A stretch of DNA of 64,000 nucleotides from Streptomyces sp. NBC_00683 (GCF_036226745.1 NZ_CP109013.1:6448001-6512000); one strand, 5' to 3'; numbered from the stretch's first letter, positions 46,665 through 58,317 are shown. Program-made: numbers and translations. The notes: generated from the letters alone by a model not told the origin.

Positions 46665-47783
46665 TCAGCCCTCCGAAGGAGCGAGGCGCTTGAGCTCGGC
46701 CTCGGTGGAGTTGAGCAGGTCGATCCAGGCAGCCTCGAACTTCTCGACGCCCTCGTCCTCGAGGAGCTGGACGACGTCGTCGTAGCTGACCCCGAGCTTC
46801 CCGACGGCGTCGAGCTCGGCACGTGCCTGCTCGTAGGTGCCGGCGATGGTGTTGCCCGTGATCTGTCCGTGGTCCGCCGTGGCGTTCAGCGTGCCCTCGG
46901 GCATGGTGTTCACCGTGCCGGGGGCGACCAGGTCGTCCACGTACAGGGTGTCCTTGTACGCGGGGTCCTTCACGCCCGTGGAGGCCCACAGGGGACGCTG
47001 CTTGTTGGCGCGGGCCTTGTCGAGGGCCGCCCAGCGGTCGGAGGAGAAGACCTCCTCGTACGCCTCGTAGGCGAGGCGGGCGTTGGCCAGAGCGGCCTTG
47101 CCCTTCAGTGCCTTCGCCTCGTCGGTGCCCACGGCGTCCAGGCGCTTGTCGATCTCGCTGTCCACACGGGACACGAAGAACGAGGCCACCGAGTGGATCT
47201 TGGAGAGGTCCAGGCCCGCGGCCTTCGCCTTCTCCAGGCCCGCCAGGTAGGCGTCCATGACCTCGCGGTAGCGCTCCAGCGAGAAGATCAGCGTCACGTT
47301 GACGCTGATGCCCTTGCCGATGACCTCGGTGATCGCCGGCAGGCCGGCCTTCGTCGCGGGGATCTTGATGAGCGTGTTCGGCCGGTCCACCAGCCAGGCC
47401 AGCTGCTTGGCCTCGGCGACGGTGGCCGCCGTGCGGTGGGCCAGGCGCGGGTCGACCTCGATGGAGACCCGGCCGTCCTGGCCGTCGGTGGCGTCGAAGA
47501 CGGGGCGCAGGATGTCGGCGGCGTCGCGGACGTCGGCCGTCGTGATCATGCGGATGGCCTCGTCGACCGTGACCTTGCGGGTGGCGAGGTCGGTGAGCTG
47601 CTGGTCGTAACCGTGGCCCTCGGAGATCGCCTTCTGGAAGATCGACGGGTTGGTCGTGACACCCACGACGTGGCTCTGGTCGATCAGCTCGGCCAGGTTG
47701 CCGGAAGTGATCCGTGTACGGGACAGGTCATCGAGCCAGATCGCCACGCCCTCGTCGGAGAGGCGCTTGAGTGCGTCTGTCAT
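46665..47783 (-). CDS. tal: Transaldolase
   Basis: 372 residues, actinobacterial-type transaldolase. Transfers a three-carbon ketol unit from sedoheptulose 7-phosphate to glyceraldehyde 3-phosphate. [15 protein letters not shown] at the N-terminus and [16 protein letters not shown] with the Schiff-base Lys are present. ATG 47783 has AGGAG 12 bases upstream. The 34-base gap after tkt has no strong hairpin, so it is in the tkt operon. Confidence 0.96.
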   Translation of the reverse strand: MTDALKRLSDEGVAIWLDDLSRTRITSGNLAELIDQSHVVGVTTNPSIFQKAISEGHGYDQQLTDLATRKVTVDEAIRMITTADVRDAADILRPVFDATDGQDGRVSIEVDPRLAHRTAATVAEAKQLAWLVDRPNTLIKIPATKAGLPAITEVIGKGISVNVTLIFSLERYREVMDAYLAGLEKAKAAGLDLSKIHSVASFFVSRVDSEIDKRLDAVGTDEAKALKGKAALANARLAYEAYEEVFSSDRWAALDKARANKQRPLWASTGVKDPAYKDTLYVDDLVAPGTVNTMPEGTLNATADHGQITGNTIAGTYEQARAELDAVGKLGVSYDDVVQLLEDEGVEKFEAAWIDLLNSTEAELKRLAPSEG

Positions 47784-47817
47784 GAGAATTGCATCTCCTA
47801 CTAGTCGTATAACCGGG

Positions 47818-49905
47818 TCAGCGCGCGGTGGCGGCGATAGATTCCCGGGCGGCGGCGGCCACGTGGCCGGCGGTGAAGCCGAACTCGCGGAAGAGGACCT
47901 TGGCGTCGGCCGAGGCACCGAAGTGCTCCAGCGAGACGATCCGGCCCGCGTCACCCACGTACCGGTGCCAGGTCAGACCGATGCCGGCCTCGACGGCGAC
48001 ACGGGCCTTGACGGACGGCGGCAGCACGCTGTCCTTGTACTCCTGGTCCTGCTCCTCGAACCACTCGACACACGGCATCGAGACCACACGGGTCGGTACA
48101 CCGGCCGCCTGGAGCTCGTCCCGCGCCTCGACGGCCAGCTGGACCTCGGAGCCCGTACCGATCAGAACCGCCTGCGGCTCACCGCCCTCGGCCTCGAACA
48201 GGACGTAGCCGCCCTTGGCCGCGTTCTCGTTCGCCGCGTACGTCGGCACACCCTGGCGGGTCAGCGCCAGACCGTGCGGGGCGCCCTTGCCGAACACCTT
48301 GGTGTAGCGGCGCAGGATCTCGCGCCAGGCGATCGTGGTCTCGTTGGCGTCGGCCGGGCGGACGACGTTGAGGCCCGGGATGGCGCGCAGCGAGGCGATG
48401 TGCTCGACCGGCTGGTGGGTCGGACCGTCCTCACCGAGGCCGACCGAGTCGTGCGTCCACACGTACGTCACCGGCAGGTGCATCAGCGCGGACAGGCGCA
48501 CGGCGTTGCGCATGTAGTCGGAGAACACCAGGAAGGTGCCGCCGTAGATACGGGTGTTGCCGTGCAGCGCGATGCCGTTCATGGCCGCGGCCATCGCGTG
48601 CTCGCGGATGCCGAAGTGGATCGTCCGGCCGTACGGGTCGGCCTCGGGCAGCGGGTTGCCTGCCGGGAGGAACGACGACGTCTTGTCGATCGTGGTGTTG
48701 TTCGAGCCGGCCAGGTCGGCCGAGCCGCCCCACAGCTCGGGGATGACCCCGCCGAGCGCCTGCAGGACCTTGCCGGAGGCCGCACGGGTGGCGACACCGT
48801 GGCCCGCCTCGAAGAGGGGGAGCTTGTCCTCCCAGCCCTCGGGCAGCTCGCCCGCGGAGATGCGGTCGAACTCGGCGGCGCGCTCCGGGCTGGCCGTGCG
48901 CCACGCCGCGAAGGACTTCTCCCACTCGGCCTTGGCCTCGCGGCCGCGGTCCAGTGCCTCACGGGTGTGCGAGATGACCTCGTCGGAGACCTCGAAGGTC
49001 TTCTCCGGGTCGAAGCCGAGCACCCGCTTGGTGGCCGCGATCTCCTCGTCGCCGAGCGCCGAGCCGTGCGCGGCCTCGGTGTTCTGGGCGTTCGGGGCGG
49101 GCCAGGCGATGATCGAGCGGGCCGCGATGAACGACGGGCGCTCGGTCTCGGCCTTGGCGGCCAGCAGCGCCCGGTAGAGGCCCTCGGGGTCCAGGTCGCC
49201 GCTGGGCGACTGGTCGACGCGCTGGACGTGCCAGCCGTAGGACTCGTACCGCTTGAGGGTGTCCTCGGAGACCGCGGTCTCCGTGTCGCCCTCGATCGAG
49301 ATGTGGTTGTCGTCCCACAGGAGCACCAGGTTGCCGAGCTTCTGGTGGCCGGCCAGCGAGGACGCCTCGGCGGAGATGCCCTCCTGGAGGCAGCCGTCAC
49401 CGGCGATGACCCAGATCGTGTGGTCGAACGGGGAGGTGCCGGGGGCCGCCTCCGGGTCGAACAGGCCGCGCTCGTAACGGGAGGCCATCGCCATGCCCAC
49501 GGCGTTGGCGACACCCTGGCCGAGCGGGCCGGTCGTCGTCTCGACACCGGTGGTGTGGCCGTACTCCGGGTGGCCGGGCGTCTTGGAGCCCCAGGTGCGG
49601 AAGGCCTTGAGGTCGTCCAGCTCGAGGCCGTAACCGGCCAGGTAGAGCTGGATGTAGAGCGTCAGGCTGGAGTGGCCCGCGGAAAGGACGAACCGGTCGC
49701 GGCCGGTCCAGTCCGCGTCCGCCGGGTCATGGCGCATCACCTTCTGGAAGAGGGTGTACGCGGCAGGAGCCAGGCTCATCGCCGTACCCGGGTGGCCGTT
49801 TCCGACCTTCTGTACGGCGTCCGCGGCGAGGACGCGGACAGTGTCCACGGCCCGCTGGTCCAATTCGGTCCACTGGAGGTCTGTGGTGGTCGGCTTGGTG
49901 CTCAC
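47818..49905 (-). CDS. tkt: Transketolase
   Basis: 695 residues. Thiamine diphosphate enzyme moving two-carbon units between sugar phosphates. Seen: [16 protein letters not shown], the ThDP motif [22 protein letters not shown]...[22 protein letters not shown], and [20 protein letters not shown] 49905 follows GGAGAGGAGCC. First gene of the pentose phosphate operon, divergent from ctaB. Confidence 0.97.
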   Translation of the reverse strand: MSTKPTTTDLQWTELDQRAVDTVRVLAADAVQKVGNGHPGTAMSLAPAAYTLFQKVMRHDPADADWTGRDRFVLSAGHSSLTLYIQLYLAGYGLELDDLKAFRTWGSKTPGHPEYGHTTGVETTTGPLGQGVANAVGMAMASRYERGLFDPEAAPGTSPFDHTIWVIAGDGCLQEGISAEASSLAGHQKLGNLVLLWDDNHISIEGDTETAVSEDTLKRYESYGWHVQRVDQSPSGDLDPEGLYRALLAAKAETERPSFIAARSIIAWPAPNAQNTEAAHGSALGDEEIAATKRVLGFDPEKTFEVSDEVISHTREALDRGREAKAEWEKSFAAWRTASPERAAEFDRISAGELPEGWEDKLPLFEAGHGVATRAASGKVLQALGGVIPELWGGSADLAGSNNTTIDKTSSFLPAGNPLPEADPYGRTIHFGIREHAMAAAMNGIALHGNTRIYGGTFLVFSDYMRNAVRLSALMHLPVTYVWTHDSVGLGEDGPTHQPVEHIASLRAIPGLNVVRPADANETTIAWREILRRYTKVFGKGAPHGLALTRQGVPTYAANENAAKGGYVLFEAEGGEPQAVLIGTGSEVQLAVEARDELQAAGVPTRVVSMPCVEWFEEQDQEYKDSVLPPSVKARVAVEAGIGLTWHRYVGDAGRIVSLEHFGASADAKVLFREFGFTAGHVAAAARESIAATAR

Positions 49906-50196
49906 CCTGAGTCAGGGCTCCTCTCCACTGTTTGTAAACCGGTGGCTGATACCGCACCGGGCATTGCCGAGCCTACCCCCGGAACAAGGCCTCACTTCTG
50001 CCCTTTCCACAGTGCGGGCGACCTGCGGAGTTCGCCTCCCGTATGAGCGCCACCGTTCACTTCTGCGCCACCCCAACACGACCCCACCCCCGCGAAGAGG
50101 GGCGTATCCGCAACGTCTACAGTGGTCTGGTTCGCGCAAGTCTTTACCGGGCCTTCATGCCTGGAGCTTGCTGGGATTTCTCTGTCAGGGGTGTGC
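49906..50196. promoter_or_regulatory. Divergent tkt-ctaB intergenic region
   Basis: 291 bases. On the minus strand TAGGCT (49970-49975) is a candidate tkt -10. On the plus strand TACAGT near 50117 is a candidate ctaB -10 about 75 bases before its start. GGGGTGGGG-type tracts and a CCCC/GGGG pairing around 50086-50103 are seen, but no recognisable operator. I see no small gene here. Confidence 0.4.
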
Positions 50197-51144
50197 GTGA
50201 CGGCCGTCGAGTCCCGACCCGCAGGGGTCGCCTTGACTCCGAGCCCAGTGGGCCATCGCCCGTTCGGGGCCCGCATCAAGGCATTCGTGGCACTTACCAA
50301 GCCGCGCATCATCGAGTTGCTGTTGATCACCACCGTTCCGGTGATGTTTCTTGCCGCTCAAGGCGTGCCCGACCTATGGCTCGTAGTCACCACCACCATC
50401 GGCGGATATCTCTCCGCGGGCGGTGCCAATGCGCTCAACATGTATATCGACCGTGACATCGACGCGCTGATGGACCGTACGTCCCAGAGGCCGCTGGTCA
50501 CCGGCATGGTGAGCCCGCGCGAGTGCCTGGTCTTCGGAATCGCCCTCGGGGTGATTTCCACGGTCTGGTTCGGCCTGCTCGTCAACTGGCTCTCGGCCGC
50601 GCTCTCGCTCGGCGCACTTCTGTTCTACGTCGTCGTCTACACGATGCTGCTCAAGCGCCGGACCTCGCAGAACATCGTCTGGGGCGGAATCGCCGGCTGC
50701 ATGCCCGTACTCATCGGCTGGTCCGCCGTGACCAATTCGATGTCCTGGGCCGCGGTCATTCTTTTCGCCGTCATCTTCTTCTGGACGCCGCCGCACTACT
50801 GGCCGCTGTCGATGAAGGTGAAGGAGGACTACGCCCGGGTCGGCGTCCCGATGCTCCCGGTCGTCGCCTCCAACCGGGTGGTGGCCCGCCAGATCGTCGT
50901 CTACAGCTGGGTGATGGTCGGCGTCTCGCTGCTCCTCACCCCACTGGGCTACACCGGCTGGTTCTACACGGCGGTCGCCCTGCTGGCCGGCGGCTTCTGG
51001 CTCTGGGAGGCGCACGGCCTGCAGAACCGGGCCAGGGCCGGGGTGACCGGAGGCAAGCTCAAGGAGATGCGGCTGTTCCACTGGTCCATCACCTACGTCT
51101 CCCTCCTGTTCGTCGCCATCGCGGTGGATCCCTTCCTGCGGTAG
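50197..51144 (+). CDS. ctaB: Protohaem IX farnesyltransferase (haem o synthase)
   Basis: 315 residues, UbiA-superfamily membrane enzyme with about nine helices. Adds a farnesyl group to haem b, giving haem o for cytochrome oxidase. Motifs: [39 protein letters not shown] (first Asp-rich metal site), and [15 protein letters not shown] (second). GTG 50197 has AGGGG six bases upstream; GTG 50191 is an alternative. Its partner ctaA lies about 0.5 kb downstream on the other strand. Confidence 0.95.
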   Translation: MTAVESRPAGVALTPSPVGHRPFGARIKAFVALTKPRIIELLLITTVPVMFLAAQGVPDLWLVVTTTIGGYLSAGGANALNMYIDRDIDALMDRTSQRPLVTGMVSPRECLVFGIALGVISTVWFGLLVNWLSAALSLGALLFYVVVYTMLLKRRTSQNIVWGGIAGCMPVLIGWSAVTNSMSWAAVILFAVIFFWTPPHYWPLSMKVKEDYARVGVPMLPVVASNRVVARQIVVYSWVMVGVSLLLTPLGYTGWFYTAVALLAGGFWLWEAHGLQNRARAGVTGGKLKEMRLFHWSITYVSLLFVAIAVDPFLR

Positions 51145-51166
51145 CTCCGCGCATCTGACTTCCCGC

Positions 51167-51210
51167 CGACGGGCGGGCCACGTGGCACAGGCCACGTGGC
51201 CCGCCCGTCG
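51167..51210. terminator. 20-bp perfect hairpin after ctaB
   Basis: Arms 51167-51186 and 51191-51210 are perfectly complementary over 20 bp with an ACAG loop, 22 bases after ctaB. Both arms include CACGTG. Very strong terminator and also an obstacle to read-through into the next small gene. Confidence 0.85.
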
Positions 51211-51230
51211 CCAGTCGATCTACCCCTCGG

Positions 51231-51236
51231 TAGCAT
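51231..51236 (+). promoter_or_regulatory. -10 (TAGCAT) of the small conserved gene
   Basis: TAGCAT ends seven bases before ATG 51244, so the mRNA should be leaderless or have a one-base leader. There is no Shine-Dalgarno sequence, which fits. No clear -35 was found. Confidence 0.45.
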
Positions 51237-51243
51237 CCTTGAC

Positions 51244-51597
51244 ATGGCAGAGACGGCAGAGACCCAGCAGGTGGACGGCAAGCAGGCGGCCCGCGCGGAG
51301 CGCAGGGCGGCGAAGCTGGCCAAGCAGATCGGTGTGTTCGCCAAGGCGCACGGCGGAGCCGAGGGCCACCTCGCCCACATAGGGCAGTCGGGCACCCGCA
51401 TCGTCCTCGTCGGGCAGGACGGCGGCTGGGGCGACCTCGTCGCCCCCTCGTACGCGGTGGCCGACAGCGCGGCGCAGAAGTCCGGGATCACGATGCACGA
51501 GAGCTTCGACGGCGACTTCGCCTCCAAGATCCGCACAGGACCGTACGAGTGGACCCGGATGGCCGGTATCCAGCTCGGCGGCCCGTCGAACGGCTGA
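51244..51597 (+). CDS. Small conserved protein of unknown function
   Basis: 117 residues, soluble. A charged N-terminus (KQAARAERRAAKLAKQIGVFAKAHGGAEG) is followed by a compact beta-rich part (TRIVLVGQDGGWGDLVAPSYAVADSAAQKSG... PYEWTRMAGIQLGG). I do not recognise the family. It sits between the haem genes ctaB and ctaA, bounded by two very strong hairpins, so it is a monocistronic, probably leaderless transcript. No catalytic motif seen. Confidence 0.75.
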   Translation: MAETAETQQVDGKQAARAERRAAKLAKQIGVFAKAHGGAEGHLAHIGQSGTRIVLVGQDGGWGDLVAPSYAVADSAAQKSGITMHESFDGDFASKIRTGPYEWTRMAGIQLGGPSNG

Positions 51598-51610
51598 ACC
51601 CGCACACGGC

Positions 51611-51658
51611 AACGGCCTCCGCCGTCGCACCCGCTCGGGTGCGACGGCGGAGGCCGTT
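51611..51658. terminator. Bidirectional terminator between small gene and ctaA
   Basis: Arms of over 20 bp (AACGGCCTCC... with ...GGAGGCCGTT) pair perfectly around a GCTC loop and are followed by TTCT. Serves the small gene and the convergent ctaA. Confidence 0.85.
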
Positions 51659-51668
51659 TCTGCTCGGG

Positions 51669-52649
51669 TCAGGCCACGGGCGTGTGCTCAGGCCGCTGTC
51701 CGGCCGCCGGGGCGGGAACGGTGGCCGTCGCCACCGGGCGCTCGCGCAGCGACAGCAGCAGTCGCAGCACGGCGATCCACATCAGGCCCGAGCCGAGCAT
51801 GTGGAGGCCGACCAGGATCTCGGGGACGTCGCTGAAGTACTGGACGTACCCGATGGTGCCCTGCGCCACCAGGACGATCAGCAGGTCCCGGGAGCGCGCC
51901 CGGGTGTCGGCTGGGGCGTCCACGATCCGCAGGGCCAGCCACATCGCGATCGCCAGGGCGCAGACCACCCAGGCGGCGACGGCGTGGACATGGGCCGCGG
52001 CGGACCAGTCCCACGGCATGCGCGGTACGTCGCTGCTGTCCCCGGCGTGCTTGCCCGAGCCGGTCACCGTGGTGCCGAGCACGATCAGGACCACCGAGGC
52101 CGCCACGATCGCCCAGGACAGGGTGCGCACCGGCTTCGGGGCGCGCGGGCGGCGGGGGCCGTCGCCCTCACCGATCCGCACCCAGGTGAGGACGGCCACG
52201 GTGAGCAGGCAGTTGGCGAGCAGGAAGTGGCCGGCCACCGACCACGGGTTGAGGCCCGCCCAGACCGTGATACCGCCGATGACGGCGTTCCCCATCACGA
52301 GCCAGAACTGCGACCAGGCGAGCCGGGTCAGACCGCGCCGGCGGGGCTTCAGGGAGCGCGCCGCGACGATCGCCCAGCCGACCGCGGCCGAGAGGACGTA
52401 CGTGAGCATGCGGTTGCCGAATTCGATGGCGCCGTGCAGGCCCTGCTCCGGCGTGGCGAAGAGGCTGTCGTCCGTGCACTTGGGCCAGGTGTCGCAGCCC
52501 AGACCGGAACCGGTCAGCCGGACGGCACCGCCGGTGACGATGATGAAGACCGTCATGACGACTGCGGACAGTGCGGCACGCCGGGCCGTCGTCACGGACG
52601 GCGTCCAGCGCTTGGCGATGTAGGAGAGGGGGGTTTCCACGCGCACCAT
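51669..52649 (-). CDS. ctaA: Haem a synthase (COX15/CtaA)
   Basis: About 326 residues with eight membrane helices. Converts haem o to haem a for aa3 oxidase. Haem-ligand His residues lie in GLHGAIEFGNRM, VAGHFLLANCLL, HVHAVAAW and VGLHMLGSG. A Cys pair position (GLGCDTWPKC) is conserved in actinobacterial CtaA. The start is uncertain: ATG 52649 gives VRVETPLSYIAKRW, while ATG 52694 adds 15 residues. Neither has a strong ribosome site. Confidence 0.92.
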   Translation of the reverse strand: MVRVETPLSYIAKRWTPSVTTARRAALSAVVMTVFIIVTGGAVRLTGSGLGCDTWPKCTDDSLFATPEQGLHGAIEFGNRMLTYVLSAAVGWAIVAARSLKPRRRGLTRLAWSQFWLVMGNAVIGGITVWAGLNPWSVAGHFLLANCLLTVAVLTWVRIGEGDGPRRPRAPKPVRTLSWAIVAASVVLIVLGTTVTGSGKHAGDSSDVPRMPWDWSAAAHVHAVAAWVVCALAIAMWLALRIVDAPADTRARSRDLLIVLVAQGTIGYVQYFSDVPEILVGLHMLGSGLMWIAVLRLLLSLRERPVATATVPAPAAGQRPEHTPVA

Positions 52650-52735
52650 CGTAGGCAACGGCTTGTGCACGTTTTCACGAGGGGTGGTGGTCATTCCCGG
52701 ACGTCTCGCGACATCAGCGGTATGTCACCGCATGC

Positions 52736-53499
52736 TCACTCCCAGCGGAAGAACTTCGCCGCCGCGCCCAGCCCGAGCACCGCCCACACCGCGAGGATTC
52801 CCAGGTCGCCCCACGGCATCGGGGCGCCGTGCTGGAGGACGTCCCTGAGGCCGTCCGAGAGCGCCGAGATCGGCAGCAGCCCGAGGACCGACTGCGCCGC
52901 GTCCGGGAACCTGTCCAGCGGCACGATGACCCCGCCGCCGACCAGCAGCAGCAGGAAGACCAGGTTGGCCGCCGCGAGGGTCGCCTCGGCCTTCAGCGTC
53001 CCCGCCATCAGCAGCCCGAGGCCGGAGAAGGCCACGGTGCCCAGCACCAGGAGCAGCAGGACGGCGAACGGGCTGCCCTCGGGGGACCAGCCCAGCGCGA
53101 AGGCGATCACCGTGAGCAGGACGATCTGCAGCACCTCGGTGACCAGCACCGCGAGGGTCTTCGCGGCCATCAGGCCCCAGCGCGGCAGCGGTGAGGCGCC
53201 CAGTCGCTTGAGTACCCCGTAGCGCCGCTCGAACCCCGTCGCGATGGCCTGGCCGGTGAAGGCCGTGGACATCACCGCGAGCGCGAGAATGCCGGGCGCC
53301 AGGAAGTCGACCGGCTCGCCCGCGCCCGTGTCGACGATGTCGACCGCGCTGAACAGCACCAGCAGCAGCGTCGGAATGACCACCGTCAGCAGCAGCTGCT
53401 CGCCGTTGCGCAGCAGCATCCGCGTCTCCAGCGCGGCCTGCGCGGCGATCATGCGCGGCAGCGGGGCGGCGCCGGGGCGTGGGGTGTACGTACCGGCGC

Positions 53500-53503
<4 letters not shown>
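52736..53503 (-). CDS. ABC-2 type transporter permease
   Basis: 255 residues with six membrane helices of the ABC-2 permease type (MLLRNGEQLLLTVVIPTLLLVLFSAVDIV; GVIVPLDRFPDAAQSVLGLLPISAL). ATG 53503 overlaps the ATPase stop (ATGA), so the pair forms one exporter. It probably exports a drug, lipid or polyketide-like molecule. It lies upstream of ctaA on the same strand and could be co-transcribed with it. Confidence 0.9.
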
Positions 53504-54426
<923 letters not shown>

Positions 54427-54769
54427 GGCCGGTAAGTCTAGGCAGTGACCGAAGGACCCCGGGGCCTGGGTCCCGTGGAGCGCGAATTGGCCAATGTGGG
54501 GCCGGGCCGGGGCCGGGAGTCCCCTCCGGGAGCCGGGCGTACTTCCCTGGGCGATACCTCGGTACACCTCAAAGCTCGGCCAATGACGCCCCAGGCGCCC
54601 CGCTGCCCCCTTCCGTGTCCTGCGTCACGTCCCCCATGCTCCTTCCTGAGCTCACGCGGTTGCTGCGCCCCCCACGCGCACACGGGCAGCGGCAGTTGTG
54701 AGTGGCACCCGCGCCTGTTCCTTCATCCCCTACGGCGGGCGATCCCCGCCTGTTCCTGAAGGAGAGCTC
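54427..54769. other. 343-base intergenic region, ABC genes / subtilase
   Basis: Divergent promoters are expected here. A minus-strand -10 (TAGACT, revcomp at about 54435-54440) serves the ABC genes. ATTGGCCAAT (54486-54495) is a perfect 10-bp palindrome, and GGCCAAT recurs 89 bases on (54578-54584). No coding region or known operator is recognised. The subtilase ribosome site GAAGGAGAG is at the right end. Confidence 0.45.
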
Positions 54770-57700
54770 GTGACCAGACGTTCCACGCGTCTCAGACGGC
54801 GGTCCGCCGCCGCACTCCTCACCGCGGCAGCGACCGCGATACCGCTCCTGATCAGCGCATCCCCGGCCCAGGCCAGGGAGACCGAGCCGGCGCCGCAGTC
54901 CGCGTACCAGGCCAAGTCCGAGGGCGAGCTGCTCAAGCAGTTCGCCGTGCAGGACGAGGTGACCTTCTGGGTCGGCCTGAAGGCGGAAGCGGATGTCACG
55001 TCCGCTCACAAGGCGAAGGGCAAGACGGCCAAGGCCCGCGCCGTTCTCGAAACGAAGACCGCGTTCGCCAAGAAGTCCCAGGCCGGGGTCATCGCACTGG
55101 CCAAGGACGCCGGAGCGCGGTACAAGTCGTTCTGGATCGCCAACACCGTGCAGATCACCGGCGACAAGGCACTCGCCGAGAAGATCGCCGCCCGTTCCGA
55201 CGTGGCCACCATCGAGGCCGACGACCCGGTCACGATTCCCGACCCGCTGCCCGGCACCGGCGAGCCCGAGGTCGACGCCGTCGAGTGGAACATCGACCGG
55301 ATCAACGCGCCCAAGGTGTGGAGCGGCTTCGGCGTCAAGGGCGAGGGCATCGTCGTCGCCAACATCGACTCCGGCGTCCAGTTCGACCACCCGGCGCTCC
55401 AGGCCGCCTACCGCGGCACCAAGGCCGACGGCACGTACAGCCACGACTACAACTGGTTCGACCCGGCCTCGGTCTGCGCCACGGCCGCACCGTGCGACAA
55501 CAACGGCCACGGCACGCACACCATGGGCACCATGGTGGGCGCCGACGGCATCGGCGTCGCTCCGGGCGCCAAGTGGATCGCCGCAAAGGGCTGCGCGACC
55601 AGCTCCTGCGCCCGGGACACCCTGCTCGCCTCCGGCCAGTGGGTCGTCGCCCCCACCGACTCCGCCGGCGCCAACCCGCGCCCGGAGCTGGCACCCGACG
55701 TGGTGAACAACTCCTGGGGCGCCAACGTCTACGACGCCTGGTACCGGGACACCGTCCAGTCCTGGAGGGACGCCGGCATCTTCCCGGCCTTCTCCAACGG
55801 CAACAACGGCCCCAGCTGCACCACCTCGGGCAGCCCCGGCTCGTACACCAACTCCTACTCCTCGGGCGCGTTCGACATCAACAACGCCATCGCCTCCTTC
55901 TCCGCCCGCGGAACCGGCGAGAACGCGGAGATCAAGCCCGACCTCGCGGCGCCGGGAGTCAACGTCCGCTCCTCCTGGGCGGGCGGCGGCTACAACACGA
56001 TCTCCGGTACGTCGATGGCCTCCCCGCACACCGCGGCGACCGTCGCCCTGATGTGGGCGGCCTCGCCCGCCATCGCCGGTGACGTCGCGGCCACGGAGGC
56101 GCTGCTCGACTCCACCGCCATCGACACCGCCGCCGACCAGTGCGGCGGCACGCCCGCCCGCAACAACGTCTTCGGCGAGGGCCGGCTCGACGCCTTCGAG
56201 GCGGTCAACGCCACCCCGCGCGGAGCGCTCGGAGCCGTCAGCGGCAGCGTCACCTCCGGCGGCGCGGCCGTCGCCGACGCCGTCGTCACCTTCGAGGGGC
56301 CGATGCGCGCGACCGCGACGACCGCGGCGGACGGCGCCTACGCGCTGCCCAAGCTGATGGTCGGCGACTACGAGGTCTCCGTCGCCAAGTTCGGGTACGT
56401 CCCGGCGAAGGGTGCGGTGACCGTCGTCGAGAACGGTGCGGCGGTCAAGGACTTCCCGCTGGCCCCGGCGCCCGCGGCCACCCTGTCGGGCAAGGTCACC
56501 AGCTCCGCGGGCGCCGAGGCAGGCGCCGTCGTCGCGGCCCAGGGAACCCCGGTCACCACGACGGCCGGGGCCGACGGCTCGTACAGCCTCACGCTCCCGC
56601 AGGGCTCGTACACCCTGACGGTCACCCCGGCGGGCGCCTGTGCCACCGCGACCTCGCTCACGGTCGACATCGCCGCCGACCTCACCCAGGACATCGCCCT
56701 GGACGACCGGACCGACACCTTCGGCTACTCCTGCAGCACCGAGAGCGCCGCCGACTTCCCGGCCGGCACCGAGAAGCTGACCTACACCTCCACCACCTCG
56801 GGTGCGGCCTCCTTCAGCCTGCCGTTCACGTTCGCGTTGTACGGCAAGGGCTACACGACGGCGACCGCGACCCTGGAGGGTGTGCTGGCGTTCGGTACCT
56901 CGTCCACCAGCAGCACCAACGCCACGCTGCCGACCACCGGGACCCCCAACGGGGCGCTCTACCCGCTGTGGGACAACATGACGGTCGACGCCTCGGGAGG
57001 CGTGTACTGGGCGGTCACCGGCACCGCGCCGCACCGCAGGGCCGTCGTCGAGTGGCGGGACGCCCTGGTCGTGACCGGCGGCACGCGCGCCACGTTCTCC
57101 GCCGTGATCGGCGAGGACGGCTCGGTCTCGTACCACTACAAGAGCGTGCCGGGCAACGGTGCCACCGCGACGGTGGGCCTGGAGAACGCCACGGGCACGG
57201 ACGCGCTCCTCTACTCCTTCAACGCCCCGGTCATCACGGACGGCACCACCCTGTCCTTCGGTGCCAAGGCCCGCGGCGTCGTGGCAGGCAAGGTCGTCGA
57301 CGCCAACGACAACGAGCCGCTGGCCGGTGCCACCGTCACCGTCGCCGGGGAGAGCGTGACCACGGCGGGCAACGGCACGTACGCGCTGCAGCCGGCCGCG
57401 GGGGAGTACACCGTGGAGGTCTCGGCCGACCGCTACGCGACCGCCTCCGCACCGGTCGACGCGAAGGCGGGAGACGTCGCGTACACCACGACGGCGCTCG
57501 GCACACCGCTGGTGCGGTCCGCGCAGGACACCGTGAAACTGGTCGTTCCGGCCGGGCAGTCCCGTACCCGGACGCTGGACCTGGCGAACGCCGGTACGGA
57601 GTCGGCCTACGCCGTGACCGAGAAGCAGGACGCGGGCTGGCTCGGGCTGTCCTCCGCCGAGGGCACGCTCGCCCGGGGCGCGGAGGCATCCGTTCCGCTC

Positions 57701-58300
57701 GCCTTCGACACGAGCGGCGCCACGCCCGGCACGGTTCTCACCGCGACCCTGGTGCTCACCAGCGGCAGCGGCCGTGCGCCGGTGGTCGAGATCCCGGTGA
57801 GCGTCGTCGTCCCGGCGTACCAGACGGCGCTGGACACCGGCGCCAGGAGCTCGGCCGTCGACACGCTCGGTGACACCTGGACGGTCGACCCGGCCTACAC
57901 CGCGGGCGCCTACGGGTATCTCGGGAGCACCTCGCGGGTCACCACGTCGAGGACCGTCTCGGCGACCGACGACCCGGCACGCTACGCGACGGCGCGGCAG
58001 GGCATGTACGAGTACCGCTTCGACGGGCTGCCCTCGGGCACGTACCGGATCGAGCTGGGCTTCGCCGAGCTCGCCTCCAACGATCCGACCGACCGGGTCT
58101 TCGACGTGATGGCCGAGGGGGCACAGGTCGTGCCCAACCTCGACCTGGCGCTGGAGGCCGGGCGGTACACCGCGCACGACCGTGCGTTCACCGTCACGGT
58201 CACCGACGGCCAGCTGAACCTCCGGTTCGTGGCCAATGAGGGCAGGACGCTGGTCAACTCGATCAGAGTGACCGAGCGGTCCGACCTCGCGGCGGGCTGA
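54770..58300 (+). CDS. Secreted S8 subtilisin-like protease, multidomain
   Basis: 1176 residues, GTG 54770 with GAAGGAG upstream. Signal peptide (AAALLTAAATAIPLLISASPAQA), then an I9-like pro-region, then the S8 domain: Asp in NIDSGVQFDHPAL (~200), His in NNGHGTHTMGTMVG (~245), and Ser in SGTSMASPHTAATVA (~413). The catalytic domain is of the bacillopeptidase F kind. After it come three carboxypeptidase-regulatory-like beta modules (GSVTSGGAAV..., GKVTSSAGAE..., GKVVDANDNEP...) and a C-terminal beta-sandwich (YEYRFDGLPSGTYRIELGFAEL), malectin-like. It probably acts on extracellular protein or cell-surface substrates. Confidence 0.93.
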   Translation: MTRRSTRLRRRSAAALLTAAATAIPLLISASPAQARETEPAPQSAYQAKSEGELLKQFAVQDEVTFWVGLKAEADVTSAHKAKGKTAKARAVLETKTAFAKKSQAGVIALAKDAGARYKSFWIANTVQITGDKALAEKIAARSDVATIEADDPVTIPDPLPGTGEPEVDAVEWNIDRINAPKVWSGFGVKGEGIVVANIDSGVQFDHPALQAAYRGTKADGTYSHDYNWFDPASVCATAAPCDNNGHGTHTMGTMVGADGIGVAPGAKWIAAKGCATSSCARDTLLASGQWVVAPTDSAGANPRPELAPDVVNNSWGANVYDAWYRDTVQSWRDAGIFPAFSNGNNGPSCTTSGSPGSYTNSYSSGAFDINNAIASFSARGTGENAEIKPDLAAPGVNVRSSWAGGGYNTISGTSMASPHTAATVALMWAASPAIAGDVAATEALLDSTAIDTAADQCGGTPARNNVFGEGRLDAFEAVNATPRGALGAVSGSVTSGGAAVADAVVTFEGPMRATATTAADGAYALPKLMVGDYEVSVAKFGYVPAKGAVTVVENGAAVKDFPLAPAPAATLSGKVTSSAGAEAGAVVAAQGTPVTTTAGADGSYSLTLPQGSYTLTVTPAGACATATSLTVDIAADLTQDIALDDRTDTFGYSCSTESAADFPAGTEKLTYTSTTSGAASFSLPFTFALYGKGYTTATATLEGVLAFGTSSTSSTNATLPTTGTPNGALYPLWDNMTVDASGGVYWAVTGTAPHRRAVVEWRDALVVTGGTRATFSAVIGEDGSVSYHYKSVPGNGATATVGLENATGTDALLYSFNAPVITDGTTLSFGAKARGVVAGKVVDANDNEPLAGATVTVAGESVTTAGNGTYALQPAAGEYTVEVSADRYATASAPVDAKAGDVAYTTTALGTPLVRSAQDTVKLVVPAGQSRTRTLDLANAGTESAYAVTEKQDAGWLGLSSAEGTLARGAEASVPLAFDTSGATPGTVLTATLVLTSGSGRAPVVEIPVSVVVPAYQTALDTGARSSAVDTLGDTWTVDPAYTAGAYGYLGSTSRVTTSRTVSATDDPARYATARQGMYEYRFDGLPSGTYRIELGFAELASNDPTDRVFDVMAEGAQVVPNLDLALEAGRYTAHDRAFTVTVTDGQLNLRFVANEGRTLVNSIRVTERSDLAAG

Positions 58301-58317
58301 CCGGCCCGCAATCACTC

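Noticed and set aside
51207..51236. Damage-type promoter for the small ctaB-ctaA gene
   Set aside because: The -10 is present, but no GTCR core occurs at the required distance; the GTC there is two bases out of register.
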